DNA from: Polaribacter sp. | Lineage (GTDB): Bacteria > Bacteroidota > Bacteroidia > Flavobacteriales > Flavobacteriaceae | Length of the DNA: 64,000 nucleotides | Direction: 5' to 3' | NCBI RefSeq assembly: GCF_024639685.1 | Contig: NZ_JAHEHX010000020.1 | Location: forward strand, 1 to 64,000 | Notes under the pieces: generated by a model | The model's input: the letters and a program-made list of their open reading frames with translations, nothing else | What the model was told of the DNA's origin: nothing | Databases searched by the model: none | Part shown: one piece after another, positions 28,178-36,942 of the stretch | How the letters are laid out: each line of letters starts with the position of its first letter | How positions within the stretch are numbered: the stretch's first letter is position 1 | Translations under genes and position numbers: made by a program

Positions 28178-28258
28178 AACAAATGATTTAATTACAAAAA
28201 TAGCGTTTAAAATTTTCATAAAATAACGTCAATCTTACTTTTTGTTTGACGATTTTGT

Positions 28259-28266
28259 TAAATTTG
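28259..28266 (+). promoter_or_regulatory. -7 element (TAAATTTG) for the OmpA lipoprotein gene
   Basis: TAAATTTG lies 25 bases before the ATG at 28292, in a divergent intergenic region, and is preceded by a TTTGTTTG stretch that could contribute a -33 TTG. Confidence 0.4.
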
Positions 28267-28291
28267 TATAAGAATTTATAATTTATATATA

Positions 28292-29140
28292 ATGAAAAAA
28301 TTAACAGCGTTTGCAATTCTATTTAGTTTAATCATCACTTCTTGTGTGTCAAAAAAAGAGTTTGTTGCCTTACAGACTAAACACGAGCAAGCTAAAGACG
28401 AATTATTAAAGGTAGAAACTAGTTTACAAAAATGTTTAATAGAGAGCGAAAAGAAAGAAACGAAAGTTTTTGCATTAACGGAACAAGTTAAAAACTTAAA
28501 AGAAGATAAAAAAACAGCATTAAAGCAAGTAGAAAACCTAACTGTTTTAACACAGTCTTCTTCTGATAATATTAAAAACGTAATTTCACAATTAAGTGAA
28601 AAAGACAAATACATCAATGGAGTTAGACAAGCAATGACTCAAAAAGATTCATTAAACCTTGCAATTAAATACCATTTAACAAAAAATTTAGCTGATGGTA
28701 TCCAAGATGAAGATATAGAAGTTAATGTTGAAAAAACTGTTGTTTTTATTTCTATTTCAGATAAGCTCTTATTTAAAAGTGGTAGCTACAACGTAACAGA
28801 AAACGCATATACTGTTTTAGAAAAAATTGCAAAAGTAATTAAAGATCAACCTAAAATGGAGGTAATGATAGAAGGGCATACTGATGCAACACCTATTAAA
28901 AGAGATATTATACAAGACAACTGGGATTTATCTGCTTTAAGAGCAACTTCTATTACAAGAATTTTACAATACAAATTTGGTGTAAAACCAGAACGTTTAA
29001 TTGCTGCTGGAAGAAGCCAATATGTTCCTTTAGCACCAAATGACACTGCAGAAAATAAAGCAAAAAACAGAAGAACTAAAATTATTATTATGCCTAAATT
29101 AAATCAATTCTTTGATTTATTAGAGCAAGATTCTGAATAA
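28292..29140 (+). CDS. OmpA/MotB domain lipoprotein
   Basis: The 282-aa protein has a lipoprotein signal (LIITSC, lipidated cysteine about residue 18), a coiled-coil region (about 25-125) and an OmpA C-terminal peptidoglycan-binding domain: LLFKSGSYNVTENA near 167, IEGHTDATPIKRD near 195, LRATSITRILQ near 218 and NRRTKIIIMP near 262. It probably tethers the outer membrane to peptidoglycan. A strong terminator follows directly, so it is probably transcribed alone. Confidence 0.92.
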   Translation: MKKLTAFAILFSLIITSCVSKKEFVALQTKHEQAKDELLKVETSLQKCLIESEKKETKVFALTEQVKNLKEDKKTALKQVENLTVLTQSSSDNIKNVISQLSEKDKYINGVRQAMTQKDSLNLAIKYHLTKNLADGIQDEDIEVNVEKTVVFISISDKLLFKSGSYNVTENAYTVLEKIAKVIKDQPKMEVMIEGHTDATPIKRDIIQDNWDLSALRATSITRILQYKFGVKPERLIAAGRSQYVPLAPNDTAENKAKNRRTKIIIMPKLNQFFDLLEQDSE

Positions 29141-29163
29141 TTCTTTTCTTTAAAAATTATAAG

Positions 29164-29191
29164 AAACCAACTCAATTGAGTTGGTTTTTTT
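29164..29191 (+). terminator. Intrinsic terminator of the OmpA lipoprotein gene
   Basis: A perfect inverted repeat (AAACCAACTCAA and its exact complement, 29164-29187) is followed by more T residues. It lies 24 bases after the stop codon. Confidence 0.8.
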
Positions 29192-29226
29192 AGTTTTGAA
29201 GAATTCACAACCCAAATTACCATCTA

Positions 29227-29715
29227 ATGATACATCTAATTGTAGGAAATACTGGCTCAGGTAAAACTACCTACTCTAACAAACTAAAAGCAAAAACTAA
29301 CGGAATTATATTCTCTATAGATCATTGGAACAAAACATTATTTCTAGCTGATAAAAAACCTGATGAAGGATTACATTGGTTTCTTGAACGAATTGATAGA
29401 GCTGAAGAAATGATTCTAAGTTTGGTTCATCAACTAGAAGAAGCAAATACAGATGCAATTTTAGACTTAGGTCTTTCTAAATTTGAGCATCGAGAAAAGT
29501 TTAGAAAATTTACTGCAAAAAATGATTATGAATTAAAGTTACACTTCTTAAACATAACTAAGGAAACAAGACTTAAAAGAATACTACAAAGAAATGAAGA
29601 AAAAGGGGAAACTTATCAATTTGAAGTAACTCAAGAAAACTTTAATTTTATGGAAACTTGGTTTGAAAAACCCAATTCAAAAGAAATGATTGATGGAATT
29701 ACCATCAACGAGTAA
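29227..29715 (+). CDS. P-loop ATP-binding kinase-like protein (AAA_33 type)
   Basis: The 162-aa protein is a small P-loop NTPase of the zeta-toxin/polynucleotide-kinase-like group: GNTGSGKTTYSNKL (residues 7-20) and SIDHWNK with a base-proximal Asp near 33. DAILDLGLSK near 78 looks like the Walker B equivalent. TRLKRILQRNEEKG (about 120-133) is the arginine-rich lid. The substrate is unknown, and no antitoxin-like partner gene is adjacent, so a toxin role is not supported. It converges with the gene at 29728. Confidence 0.75.
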   Translation: MIHLIVGNTGSGKTTYSNKLKAKTNGIIFSIDHWNKTLFLADKKPDEGLHWFLERIDRAEEMILSLVHQLEEANTDAILDLGLSKFEHREKFRKFTAKNDYELKLHFLNITKETRLKRILQRNEEKGETYQFEVTQENFNFMETWFEKPNSKEMIDGITINE

Positions 29716-29727
29716 CATCTAAAAAAA

Positions 29728-30090
29728 CTAAAGCATCGTTAAAAAATCTTCAAAAGCTACATAGTAGGGTTGATCTTTAAACACAGGACTTTCTACACTT
29801 TCTGCATTTGCAATTCCAACTCCTGCAAACCACACTTTTGCATTTTGCTTTTTTGCATGATTAAGAAAAGTTTCCATCCAAATTGTATCATACTCATTTG
29901 GATTTTGTAAGTTTTTGGTAGCTTTTACCAAAACAAAAATCGTTGGTTCTCCCTTCTTAAAAAGTACAAACTGTGGATGTCTTTTTAATTGACTATTGAT
30001 AGCTTGAAACTCATAGCCCATTTCTGTAAGCTTCTCACCTACAATATTCATGGCTAAATTATGCAATTCTTGTGCTGTTAAAATCTGCAT
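29728..30090 (-). CDS. Conserved 120-aa protein of Bacteroidota, function unknown
   Basis: The 120-aa protein lacks signal or membrane segments. It contains QFVLFKKGEPTIFVLVKAT near residues 45-63 and VWFAGVGIANAE near 89, a pattern of alternating strands with a Glu and a Lys reminiscent of restriction-endonuclease-like folds; that is only an impression. Homologues are sometimes labelled as Na+-NQR subunit F in flavobacterial genomes, but none of the NqrF ferredoxin or flavin motifs is present, so that label should not be trusted. Its start shares one base with the helicase stop, so the two are coupled. Confidence 0.7.
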   Translation of the reverse strand: MQILTAQELHNLAMNIVGEKLTEMGYEFQAINSQLKRHPQFVLFKKGEPTIFVLVKATKNLQNPNEYDTIWMETFLNHAKKQNAKVWFAGVGIANAESVESPVFKDQPYYVAFEDFLTML

Positions 30091-31442
30091 TACTTCTTTT
30101 TATTTCGTCTGTTGTAATTTTTATCACCTCTAGTTTTAGGCTTTTTATACTTTTTCGCAATTTCTCTTCTGTACGAACCTCCTAAATTAACTTTACTATT
30201 CTTTTCACTTTTTTCATGAAAAGCAGGACCAGGAATATATTCTAAACCTGTTCTATTTTTAGATTGTTCTCTATCTTCTCTTGGGCGTTCATCTTCTGTT
30301 AATTGATTCGAAATTTCAACTTCCTCAGGCAACTCCAAAACAGGAATTTTATAATCCATTAAAGTTTCTATTTCTCCTTTTGCCTCTTGCTCTTTTGCTG
30401 TTGATAATAAAATAGTTTTACCTGCTTTTTCAGCTCTACCTGTTCTACCAATTCTGTGCATGTAGTTTTCAGGAAAGTCTGGCGTATCAAAATTTATAAC
30501 ATGACTTACGTTATCAAAATCTAAACCACGAGCCATAACATCTGTAGCTACTAAAATTCGGTTGTTACCTTCATCAAACTGACGAATTGAACGTACTCTA
30601 TAATTCTGAGTTTTATTGGAATGTATTACACAAGTTTCGCTACCAAAAACATCTTCTAAATGCTTAAACAAATAATCTGCTGTTCTTTTAAAGCCAACAA
30701 ATATTAATACTTTATGATAAGTTTCTTTATCACTTAAAAGATGATTCAATAAATTAACTTTGGTAAAAAAGTTAGGCACATTATAAGAAATCTGTTCAAT
30801 ATTATCTAAAGGTGTTCCACTAACTGCAATAGATATTTTCTGCGGATTTTTAAAGAAATCGTAAATTAATTCATCTACATCCTCTGTCATTGTTGCAGAA
30901 AAAAGCACGTTTTGTCTTCTTTCTGGTAGAATGTCAAAAATGTTCATTAATTGAAAACGAAAACCCAAATCTAACATTACATCTACCTCATCAATCACCA
31001 ATTTCTGAATAGATTTTAATTTTAAAGCATTGCTTAAACCTAAATCATACAAACGTCCAGGTGTTGCAACAATAATATCTTGCCCCTGTAAAATTGCTTG
31101 TTTTTGAGAGTTGATATTTGCACCTCCATAAACACCTAAAACACGTGTATTTATGTATTTTGATAGTTTTTCAATTTCATCTACAACCTGCAAAACCAAT
31201 TCACGAGTTGGCACTAAAACCAAAACTCTTGGGTGCTTTTGCTTAGAAAACCTCAAATCGCGCAAAATAGGCATCATATACCCAAATGTTTTACCTGTAC
31301 CTGTTTGTGCAATTCCTACAACATCTTTACCAGATCTAACCACAGAAAATGCTTGCTCTTGAATAGGTGTTGGGTTTACGAAACCTAAATCTTCAATAGC
31401 ATATTGGAGCTGGTTAGATAAGTCTAATTCTTTAAAAGTCAT
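30090..31442 (-). CDS. DEAD-box RNA helicase
   Basis: The 450-aa reading has the full DEAD-box core: the Q motif (NPTPIQEQAF, about residues 24-33), AQTGTGKT near 49, PTRELVLQV near 82, DEVD in the DEAD position near 148 (DEVDVMLD), SATMT near 183, and the C-terminal HRIGRTGRAEKAG near 325. The Walker B is DEVD rather than DEAD, a tolerated variation. The tail (380-450) is basic and Lys/Arg-rich, typical of RhlE-like RNA-binding tails. The ATG at 31442 (MTFKELDLS) is preferred over one six codons upstream. It probably acts in ribosome assembly or RNA turnover. Confidence 0.93.
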   Translation of the reverse strand: MTFKELDLSNQLQYAIEDLGFVNPTPIQEQAFSVVRSGKDVVGIAQTGTGKTFGYMMPILRDLRFSKQKHPRVLVLVPTRELVLQVVDEIEKLSKYINTRVLGVYGGANINSQKQAILQGQDIIVATPGRLYDLGLSNALKLKSIQKLVIDEVDVMLDLGFRFQLMNIFDILPERRQNVLFSATMTEDVDELIYDFFKNPQKISIAVSGTPLDNIEQISYNVPNFFTKVNLLNHLLSDKETYHKVLIFVGFKRTADYLFKHLEDVFGSETCVIHSNKTQNYRVRSIRQFDEGNNRILVATDVMARGLDFDNVSHVINFDTPDFPENYMHRIGRTGRAEKAGKTILLSTAKEQEAKGEIETLMDYKIPVLELPEEVEISNQLTEDERPREDREQSKNRTGLEYIPGPAFHEKSEKNSKVNLGGSYRREIAKKYKKPKTRGDKNYNRRNKKK

Positions 31443-31457
31443 ATTATGAAATTTATA

Positions 31458-31465
31458 CAAAGATA
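31458..31465 (-). promoter_or_regulatory. -7 element (TATCTTTG, minus strand) for the DEAD-box helicase gene
   Basis: The plus strand reads CAAAGATA, which is TATCTTTG on the minus strand, 15 bases before the ATG at 31442. Confidence 0.5.
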
Positions 31466-31512
31466 CAGTTTATAAATAGCAATTCTTTTCATTTTATACG
31501 CTTGAATATTCT

Positions 31513-31520
31513 TAATTTTG
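31513..31520 (+). promoter_or_regulatory. -7 element (TAATTTTG) for tatD
   Basis: TAATTTTG lies 23 bases before the tatD ATG, divergent from the helicase promoter. Confidence 0.45.
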
Positions 31521-31543
31521 TTGATGAAAATTAAACGCATTTC

Positions 31544-32308
31544 ATGATTACAGATACACACACGCATTTATATTCAGAGCAATTTAATGAAGATAGAAAA
31601 GCTATGATTCAACGCGCTAAAGATGCAGGAGTTTCTCGTTTTTTTATTCCTGCAATAGATTCTTCTTATACAGAGAGCATGTTCTCTTTAGAAGAAGAAA
31701 ATCCTAATGATGTGTTTCTAATGATGGGTTTACACCCAACTTCTGTAAAAGAAAACTACTTAGAAGAATTAGCTCATGTAAAAGAATGGATTGATCAAAG
31801 AGACTTTTATGCTATTGGTGAAATTGGGATTGATTTGTATTGGGATAAAAGCTTTTTACAACAGCAGCAAGAAGCCTTTAGAACTCAAATAAAATGGGCT
31901 AAAGAAAAAAACCTACCTATTGTAATTCATTGTAGAGATGCTTTTGATGAAATTTTTAAAGTTTTAGAATCTGAAAAAGGAAATGATTTAAGAGGAGTTT
32001 TTCATTGTTTTACAGGAACTCTAGAACAAGCAAAACAAGCCATTTCTTACAATATGAAATTAGGTATTGGTGGAGTTGCTACTTTTAAGAATGGTAAAAT
32101 TGATAAATTCTTGCATGAAATTGATTTAAACCATATTGTTTTAGAAACAGATGCACCTTATTTAGCACCAAAACCATTTAGAGGTAAAAGAAATGAAAGT
32201 GCATACATCACAAATGTTATAGATAAGCTAGTTGACATTTATAACATTTCTTATGAAGAAATTGCTAAAGTTACTACAGAAAATTCTAAAGAGGTTTTTG
32301 GTATTTAA
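31544..32308 (+). CDS. tatD: TatD family metal-dependent DNase
   Basis: TatD enzymes are TIM-barrel metal-dependent nucleases acting on DNA and RNA ends. The 254-aa protein has THTHLY (about residues 4-9), AIGEIGIDLYW near 86, PIVIHCRDAF near 123, VFHCFTG near 150 and ETDAPYLAPKPFRGKRNE near 201. All metal-binding residues are present. The stop shares one base with the start of ogt, suggesting a small two-gene operon of DNA maintenance functions. Confidence 0.93.
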   Translation: MITDTHTHLYSEQFNEDRKAMIQRAKDAGVSRFFIPAIDSSYTESMFSLEEENPNDVFLMMGLHPTSVKENYLEELAHVKEWIDQRDFYAIGEIGIDLYWDKSFLQQQQEAFRTQIKWAKEKNLPIVIHCRDAFDEIFKVLESEKGNDLRGVFHCFTGTLEQAKQAISYNMKLGIGGVATFKNGKIDKFLHEIDLNHIVLETDAPYLAPKPFRGKRNESAYITNVIDKLVDIYNISYEEIAKVTTENSKEVFGI

Positions 32309-32802
32309 TGAATGAAACTCAAACCACATACTACAAAACACCAATAGGAATTGCAAAAATTACTGGTGATGAAAATGGAATTCAATCTGTAACAGTTTTA
32401 GATGAAACTGAAGTTACTCAAAGTGATTTAAATGCAGACACTCCAGAAATATTACAATATTGTGTTACACAATTAGAAGAATATTTTAAAGGAGAAAGAG
32501 CCAGTTTTGATTTAACTGTAAACCCTAAAGGAACCTATTTTCAAAAGAAAGTTTGGAAATCATTGTTAAACATTCCTTATGGTAAAACTAGAAGTTATTT
32601 AGAACAAAGTAAAAGTTTAGGTGATGTTAAAGCTATAAGAGCTGTTGCAACAGCAAATGGTAAAAACCCACTATGGATTATTATTCCTTGCCATAGAATT
32701 ATAGGTTCTGATGGTTCTTTAACCGGTTATTCAGGTGGTATTTGGCGTAAAAAATGGTTACTAAATCATGAAAATCCAAACAAACAACAATCTCTTTTTT
32801 AA
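32308..32802 (+). CDS. ogt: Methylated-DNA-protein cysteine S-methyltransferase
   Basis: Ogt repairs O6-alkylguanine by moving the alkyl group to its own cysteine. The 164-aa protein ends with the DNA-binding domain containing IPYGKTRSY near 89-97 and the active-site motif PCHRI with C128. It lacks an Ada-type N-terminal sensor domain. Translation begins at an ATG overlapping the tatD stop (TAATG). Confidence 0.93.
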   Translation: MNETQTTYYKTPIGIAKITGDENGIQSVTVLDETEVTQSDLNADTPEILQYCVTQLEEYFKGERASFDLTVNPKGTYFQKKVWKSLLNIPYGKTRSYLEQSKSLGDVKAIRAVATANGKNPLWIIIPCHRIIGSDGSLTGYSGGIWRKKWLLNHENPNKQQSLF

Positions 32803-32858
32803 ATTAATCAACATAAAACATAAAAAACATATTTTTACGTTAGGTACTTATTGTTTGT

Positions 32859-35800
32859 ATGTTTAAAAAAATATTTTCTTTACTATTTATATGTATTGGA
32901 CTATCTTGTTTAGCACAAGAAGTAGATACCGATTTTAGGAAAAAATATTTAGAAATAAAACAAGACACTATACAGTTAGATTCGGTTCCTCTAAATTCAC
33001 AAAGTTTTAAAATTCTAAATGCTAAAAAAATAGCGATTCCAAAATCTGACTATAACATAGATTTCTACAAAGCTACTTTAATAATCAATAGTAAAAAATA
33101 TAGGAATATTTATGTGGAGTTTTTTAGACTCCCTGATTTTGTTAGAAAAACATACAGCCCATTTGATGAAAAATTAATAATAAGACAAAACACAAATGAG
33201 GGCAAGCTTTATAGCTTAACTACAAATAAAAAAACAACAGACATAAACTTATTTGAAGGATTAGAAACAAGAGGGTTTTTAACAAGAGGGTTAACATCTG
33301 GTAACAATCAAAATGCCGTAACCAATTCTGCATTAGATTTAGAAATTTCTGGTAAACTATCTAAAAATGTAACACTTAAAGCAAATATATTTGACACCAA
33401 TATTCCTATTCAAGAAAATGGATATTCACAAAACTTAACCGACTTTGATCGTGTTTTTATAGAAATGTTTACTAAAAAATGGCGCGTAAAAGCAGGTGAC
33501 TTATCATTAAAAAATTCAGAAACATTTTTTTCTCCATTTATAAAACAAGCAGCTGGCTTAAAAGTAGAAGCTAAGGTTACAGATGATTTAACTGTAGCAG
33601 CTTCTGGTGCAGTTGTTAGAGGTACATTTAACACATTTAATTTTACGGGAATTGAAGGTAATCAAGGTCCATATAAAATTTTAGGCGCAAATAACGAAGC
33701 TGCCATTCTAATCATTGAAGGTTCTGAAAAAGTTTATGCAAATGGAACACTTTTAAAACAAGGAGAAAACGAAGATTATACTATTAATTACAATTTAGGG
33801 GAAATTACTTTTACAACCACTTTTCCTATTACCAATGATATGCGTATTTGGATAGATTTTCAATATGCAGAGAGAAACTACACACGTTTTATTACCTATG
33901 AAAAAGCAGAATATGAAGGCGAAAAATTTAGTTTAGCTGGGTATTTTTATTCAGAAAATGATTCGAAAAATCAACCTTTACAACAAAGCTTAACCAATGA
34001 TCAAAAAGAAATTCTAGCAAATGCCGGTAATAATATTGATGCAATGTTTGCAGAAAGTGCTTTCTTAGACACTTTTGATGAAAATAAGGTTTTATACAGA
34101 AAGGTAACCAACAATAATGAAAATTACTTTGAATATTCTACCAATGAAAATGACGAATTATTTTCTGTAACCTTTACCAATGTTGGGCGTAATAATGGAA
34201 ACTACATACTAGACAATACAATAGCCATTGGCAACATTTACTTGTATGTTGGTATAAACCAAGGTGATTATAACCCTGTTGTAAGGTTAATAGCACCTTC
34301 AAAATCACAAATGTTTATTGTAAAATCTGCTTTGAATACAAGTAAAAAAACTACTTTAAATGCAGAAGTTGCACTGAGTAATAATGATCAAAACTTATTC
34401 TCCAACTTAGGTGACAATGAAAATATTGGTTTGGCTACTAAAATAAACTGGCAACAGATTTTAATAGATAAAAAATGGAAAATGATTAGCAATATTAGTC
34501 ATGAATATGCACAAGAAAACTTTAATACCATACAAAGATATGAACCAGTAGAATTTAACAGAGATTGGAATATTTTAACCAATGACGCTAAAAAAAACTA
34601 CTTTAAATCAGAATTTAATCTTACCAATTTAAAAGCCGATTATATTTCTTACAGCTTTAACAATTTAAACTATGACAACGGCTTTAAGGGGTCTAAACAC
34701 AGACTTAAATCTCAAATAAAATCTAATAATACTACATTTTTTGTAGATGGTAGTTATTTATCTAACTCCTCACCTATTGAAGATAATTTCTTTTTAAGAG
34801 CAAGAGCTAAAGCAGAACATTCACTAAAAAAATCTTGGTTAGGATCTTTTATTAATATAGAAACAAACTCTAGAAAAGAAACAAATACCAATCAATTTAG
34901 AAATACGAGTCACAGGTTTAAAGAATATGAAGCTTATTATGGAATAGGAGATTCAACCAAAATTTTTGCAAAAATTGGAATTAATTATAGAAATAATGAC
35001 AGTATTAAATCGAACGTATTTGCAGAAATCAATAATAGAAAAACACTTTATATCAACAGCAAACTTGTCAAAAACAAAAACACAAATTTAAGTATCTACG
35101 CAAATTATAGACTTACTGAAAATAATTTTACTGATGATGAAAAAACCTTGAATTCTAGAATTATATTCAATCAAAAACTATTTAAAAACATTGTAAATAT
35201 GAGTACTATTTACGAAACTTCTTCTGGAAATATTGCAAGGCAAGATTATATTTACGTACAAACAGAGCCTGGCTTAGGCTTCTATACTTGGATTGATTAC
35301 AATAATGATGGTATAAGAGATTTTAATGAATTCGAAATTGCTCAATTTCAAGATCAAGCAAACTATTTAAGATTACCAAAACCCAATTTACGCTTTATAG
35401 CTACCCAACGTGCGAAATGGAAACAAAATTTAACCCTTAATTTTAGTGGTTGGCGCTCACAATCTGGATTCAAAAAAGTGCTTTCTAAATTTTACAATCA
35501 AAGTTTTTTAACTGTAGAAAATGAGCAAGAAAAAATAGGCAATAGCTTTCAATTAAGTCCTTTTGATTTTGATGAAAACTCATTGGTTGGTTTAAACTTA
35601 AATTTTAGAAATAGCTTGTATTTTAATAAAGATCTGCAACAAAACAGTTTTACATTTACCTATGGTAGTTCTAAATTAAAACAGCAGTTTTTTATTGGGA
35701 GTCAAGAAAATAATATTAGAATTCATCAACTAGATTATGCGCATAAATTTTCTACATTTTGGTTGATAGAAATGCTAAATAAGGTAAGCAAAAACACTTT

Positions 35801-36236
35801 AGATACTGAAAATTTTATGGATAGAAACTACAGTATAAACAGTTATGAAATAGCCCCAAAATTAAGTTTTCTCTTCAATAAAAACCATCGATTTTCTGCC
35901 TTTTATCAGTATAAAAATAAAGAAAATCAGATTCAAAATTTAGAAACATTGGCACAACAAAAATTTGGGGTCGAATATTATTTAATTGATAAAAAACAAA
36001 ATCAGATTTCTGCAAATGTAAATGTATTTTTAAACGATTTTTCTGGCAACACTAATTCACCTGTTGCGTATCAAATGTTAGAAGGTTTACAAGCAGGTAA
36101 AAACTATACTTGGAATTTACTTTTAAATAAAAAACTAAATACTTTCTTAAATTTAAATCTGAGTTATTTTGGTAGAAAAAGCGAAAACTCTAAAGCTATA
36201 CACACAGGAAGTGTTCAGTTAAGAGCCATTTTTTAA
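32859..36236 (+). CDS. Large outer-membrane beta-barrel-like protein, function unknown
   Basis: The 1125-aa protein starts with a signal peptide (cleavage after LSCLAQ, about residue 20) and ends in the aromatic terminus LRAIF, typical of outer-membrane barrels. The middle (about 260-330) has GPYKILGANNEA, IIEGSEKVYANGTLL and the dyad NYNLGEITFT, a motif group I know from large uncharacterised surface proteins of Bacteroidota and related phyla. From about 330 onwards alternating polar and hydrophobic strands dominate. There are no TonB-box or plug motifs that I can see. Residues ARQDYIYVQTEPGLGFY to DFNEFEIAQ (about 790-830) resemble an Asp-rich calcium loop (DYNNDGIRDFNEFE). It probably forms a large surface pore or assembly. 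Confidence 0.7.
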   Translation: MFKKIFSLLFICIGLSCLAQEVDTDFRKKYLEIKQDTIQLDSVPLNSQSFKILNAKKIAIPKSDYNIDFYKATLIINSKKYRNIYVEFFRLPDFVRKTYSPFDEKLIIRQNTNEGKLYSLTTNKKTTDINLFEGLETRGFLTRGLTSGNNQNAVTNSALDLEISGKLSKNVTLKANIFDTNIPIQENGYSQNLTDFDRVFIEMFTKKWRVKAGDLSLKNSETFFSPFIKQAAGLKVEAKVTDDLTVAASGAVVRGTFNTFNFTGIEGNQGPYKILGANNEAAILIIEGSEKVYANGTLLKQGENEDYTINYNLGEITFTTTFPITNDMRIWIDFQYAERNYTRFITYEKAEYEGEKFSLAGYFYSENDSKNQPLQQSLTNDQKEILANAGNNIDAMFAESAFLDTFDENKVLYRKVTNNNENYFEYSTNENDELFSVTFTNVGRNNGNYILDNTIAIGNIYLYVGINQGDYNPVVRLIAPSKSQMFIVKSALNTSKKTTLNAEVALSNNDQNLFSNLGDNENIGLATKINWQQILIDKKWKMISNISHEYAQENFNTIQRYEPVEFNRDWNILTNDAKKNYFKSEFNLTNLKADYISYSFNNLNYDNGFKGSKHRLKSQIKSNNTTFFVDGSYLSNSSPIEDNFFLRARAKAEHSLKKSWLGSFINIETNSRKETNTNQFRNTSHRFKEYEAYYGIGDSTKIFAKIGINYRNNDSIKSNVFAEINNRKTLYINSKLVKNKNTNLSIYANYRLTENNFTDDEKTLNSRIIFNQKLFKNIVNMSTIYETSSGNIARQDYIYVQTEPGLGFYTWIDYNNDGIRDFNEFEIAQFQDQANYLRLPKPNLRFIATQRAKWKQNLTLNFSGWRSQSGFKKVLSKFYNQSFLTVENEQEKIGNSFQLSPFDFDENSLVGLNLNFRNSLYFNKDLQQNSFTFTYGSSKLKQQFFIGSQENNIRIHQLDYAHKFSTFWLIEMLNKVSKNTLDTENFMDRNYSINSYEIAPKLSFLFNKNHRFSAFYQYKNKENQIQNLETLAQQKFGVEYYLIDKKQNQISANVNVFLNDFSGNTNSPVAYQMLEGLQAGKNYTWNLLLNKKLNTFLNLNLSYFGRKSENSKAIHTGSVQLRAIF

Positions 36237-36292
36237 CTTTATTGCATTTAATATTTAGTACATTAGCTAACATATTTTTTTAATAAAAAACC

Positions 36293-36871
36293 ATGAAGAA
36301 ATTTATAACAAGTTTATTTTTAATGTGCACAGTTTTTGCTTTTGCTCAGAAAGCAGAAACGAAATACCCACAAGACCAAGAAAAGAAATATGAACTTAAA
36401 TTAAATACATTTAATTTAATTGCTTTTGCTTCATTAGATGTTTCCTATGAAAAACTAGTCAATGAGAATTCGTCTCTTGGAATTGCATTATTTTATAATT
36501 TTTCAGATGAAAATAGTGATATCATTTTTGAGAAAAAATTTTCTTTAACACCATATTACAGATGGTTTTTTTCTGAAAGTAGATTTGCAAGAGGCTTTTT
36601 TGTGGAAGGTTTTGGAATGTTAAACAACTTTAAAGATGACTATTATCTAGATAACTATTATATTGATGATTATGCCTACGAAAACACAAGCCAGATCGCA
36701 TTTGCACTTGGAGTTTCTGTAGGGGGTAAATTTGTAACAAAAACAGGTTTTACAACAGAAATCTATCTTGGAATAGGAAGAAATTTAATAAAGAGTAAAA
36801 AAGATGATAATTATTTTTTAAACAACGATATTGTTGGACGATTTGGAATATCTATAGGATATCGTTTCTAA
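36293..36871 (+). CDS. DUF3575-like small outer-membrane beta-barrel protein
   Basis: The 192-aa protein has a signal peptide ending AFAQ (about residue 18) and a series of strands ending in the Phe-terminated GISIGYRF, as expected for an eight-stranded outer-membrane barrel. The LNTFNLIAFASLDVSYEKLV opening (about 37-56) fits DUF3575 or porin-family lipid-interaction barrels. It is 56 bases downstream of the large barrel gene and may share its transcript. A bidirectional terminator follows. Confidence 0.8.
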   Translation: MKKFITSLFLMCTVFAFAQKAETKYPQDQEKKYELKLNTFNLIAFASLDVSYEKLVNENSSLGIALFYNFSDENSDIIFEKKFSLTPYYRWFFSESRFARGFFVEGFGMLNNFKDDYYLDNYYIDDYAYENTSQIAFALGVSVGGKFVTKTGFTTEIYLGIGRNLIKSKKDDNYFLNNDIVGRFGISIGYRF

Positions 36872-36892
36872 AAACTAAAATTATAAACTAAG

Positions 36893-36930
36893 AAAAACCT
36901 CATCAAATAGAATTGATGAGGTTTTTTTAT
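36893..36930. terminator. Bidirectional terminator between convergent genes
   Basis: A 14-base stem (AAAAACCTCATCAA, 36893-36906, pairing with 36913-36926) has a six-base loop and an A-tract before and a T-tract after it. It serves the barrel gene on the plus strand and glyS on the minus strand. Confidence 0.8.
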
Positions 36931-36942
36931 GCAAGTTAATAC

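Noticed and set aside
29227..30090. Toxin-antitoxin module formed by the P-loop kinase and the 120-aa protein
   Set aside because: The two genes converge rather than form an operon, and the 120-aa protein is coupled to the helicase gene instead.
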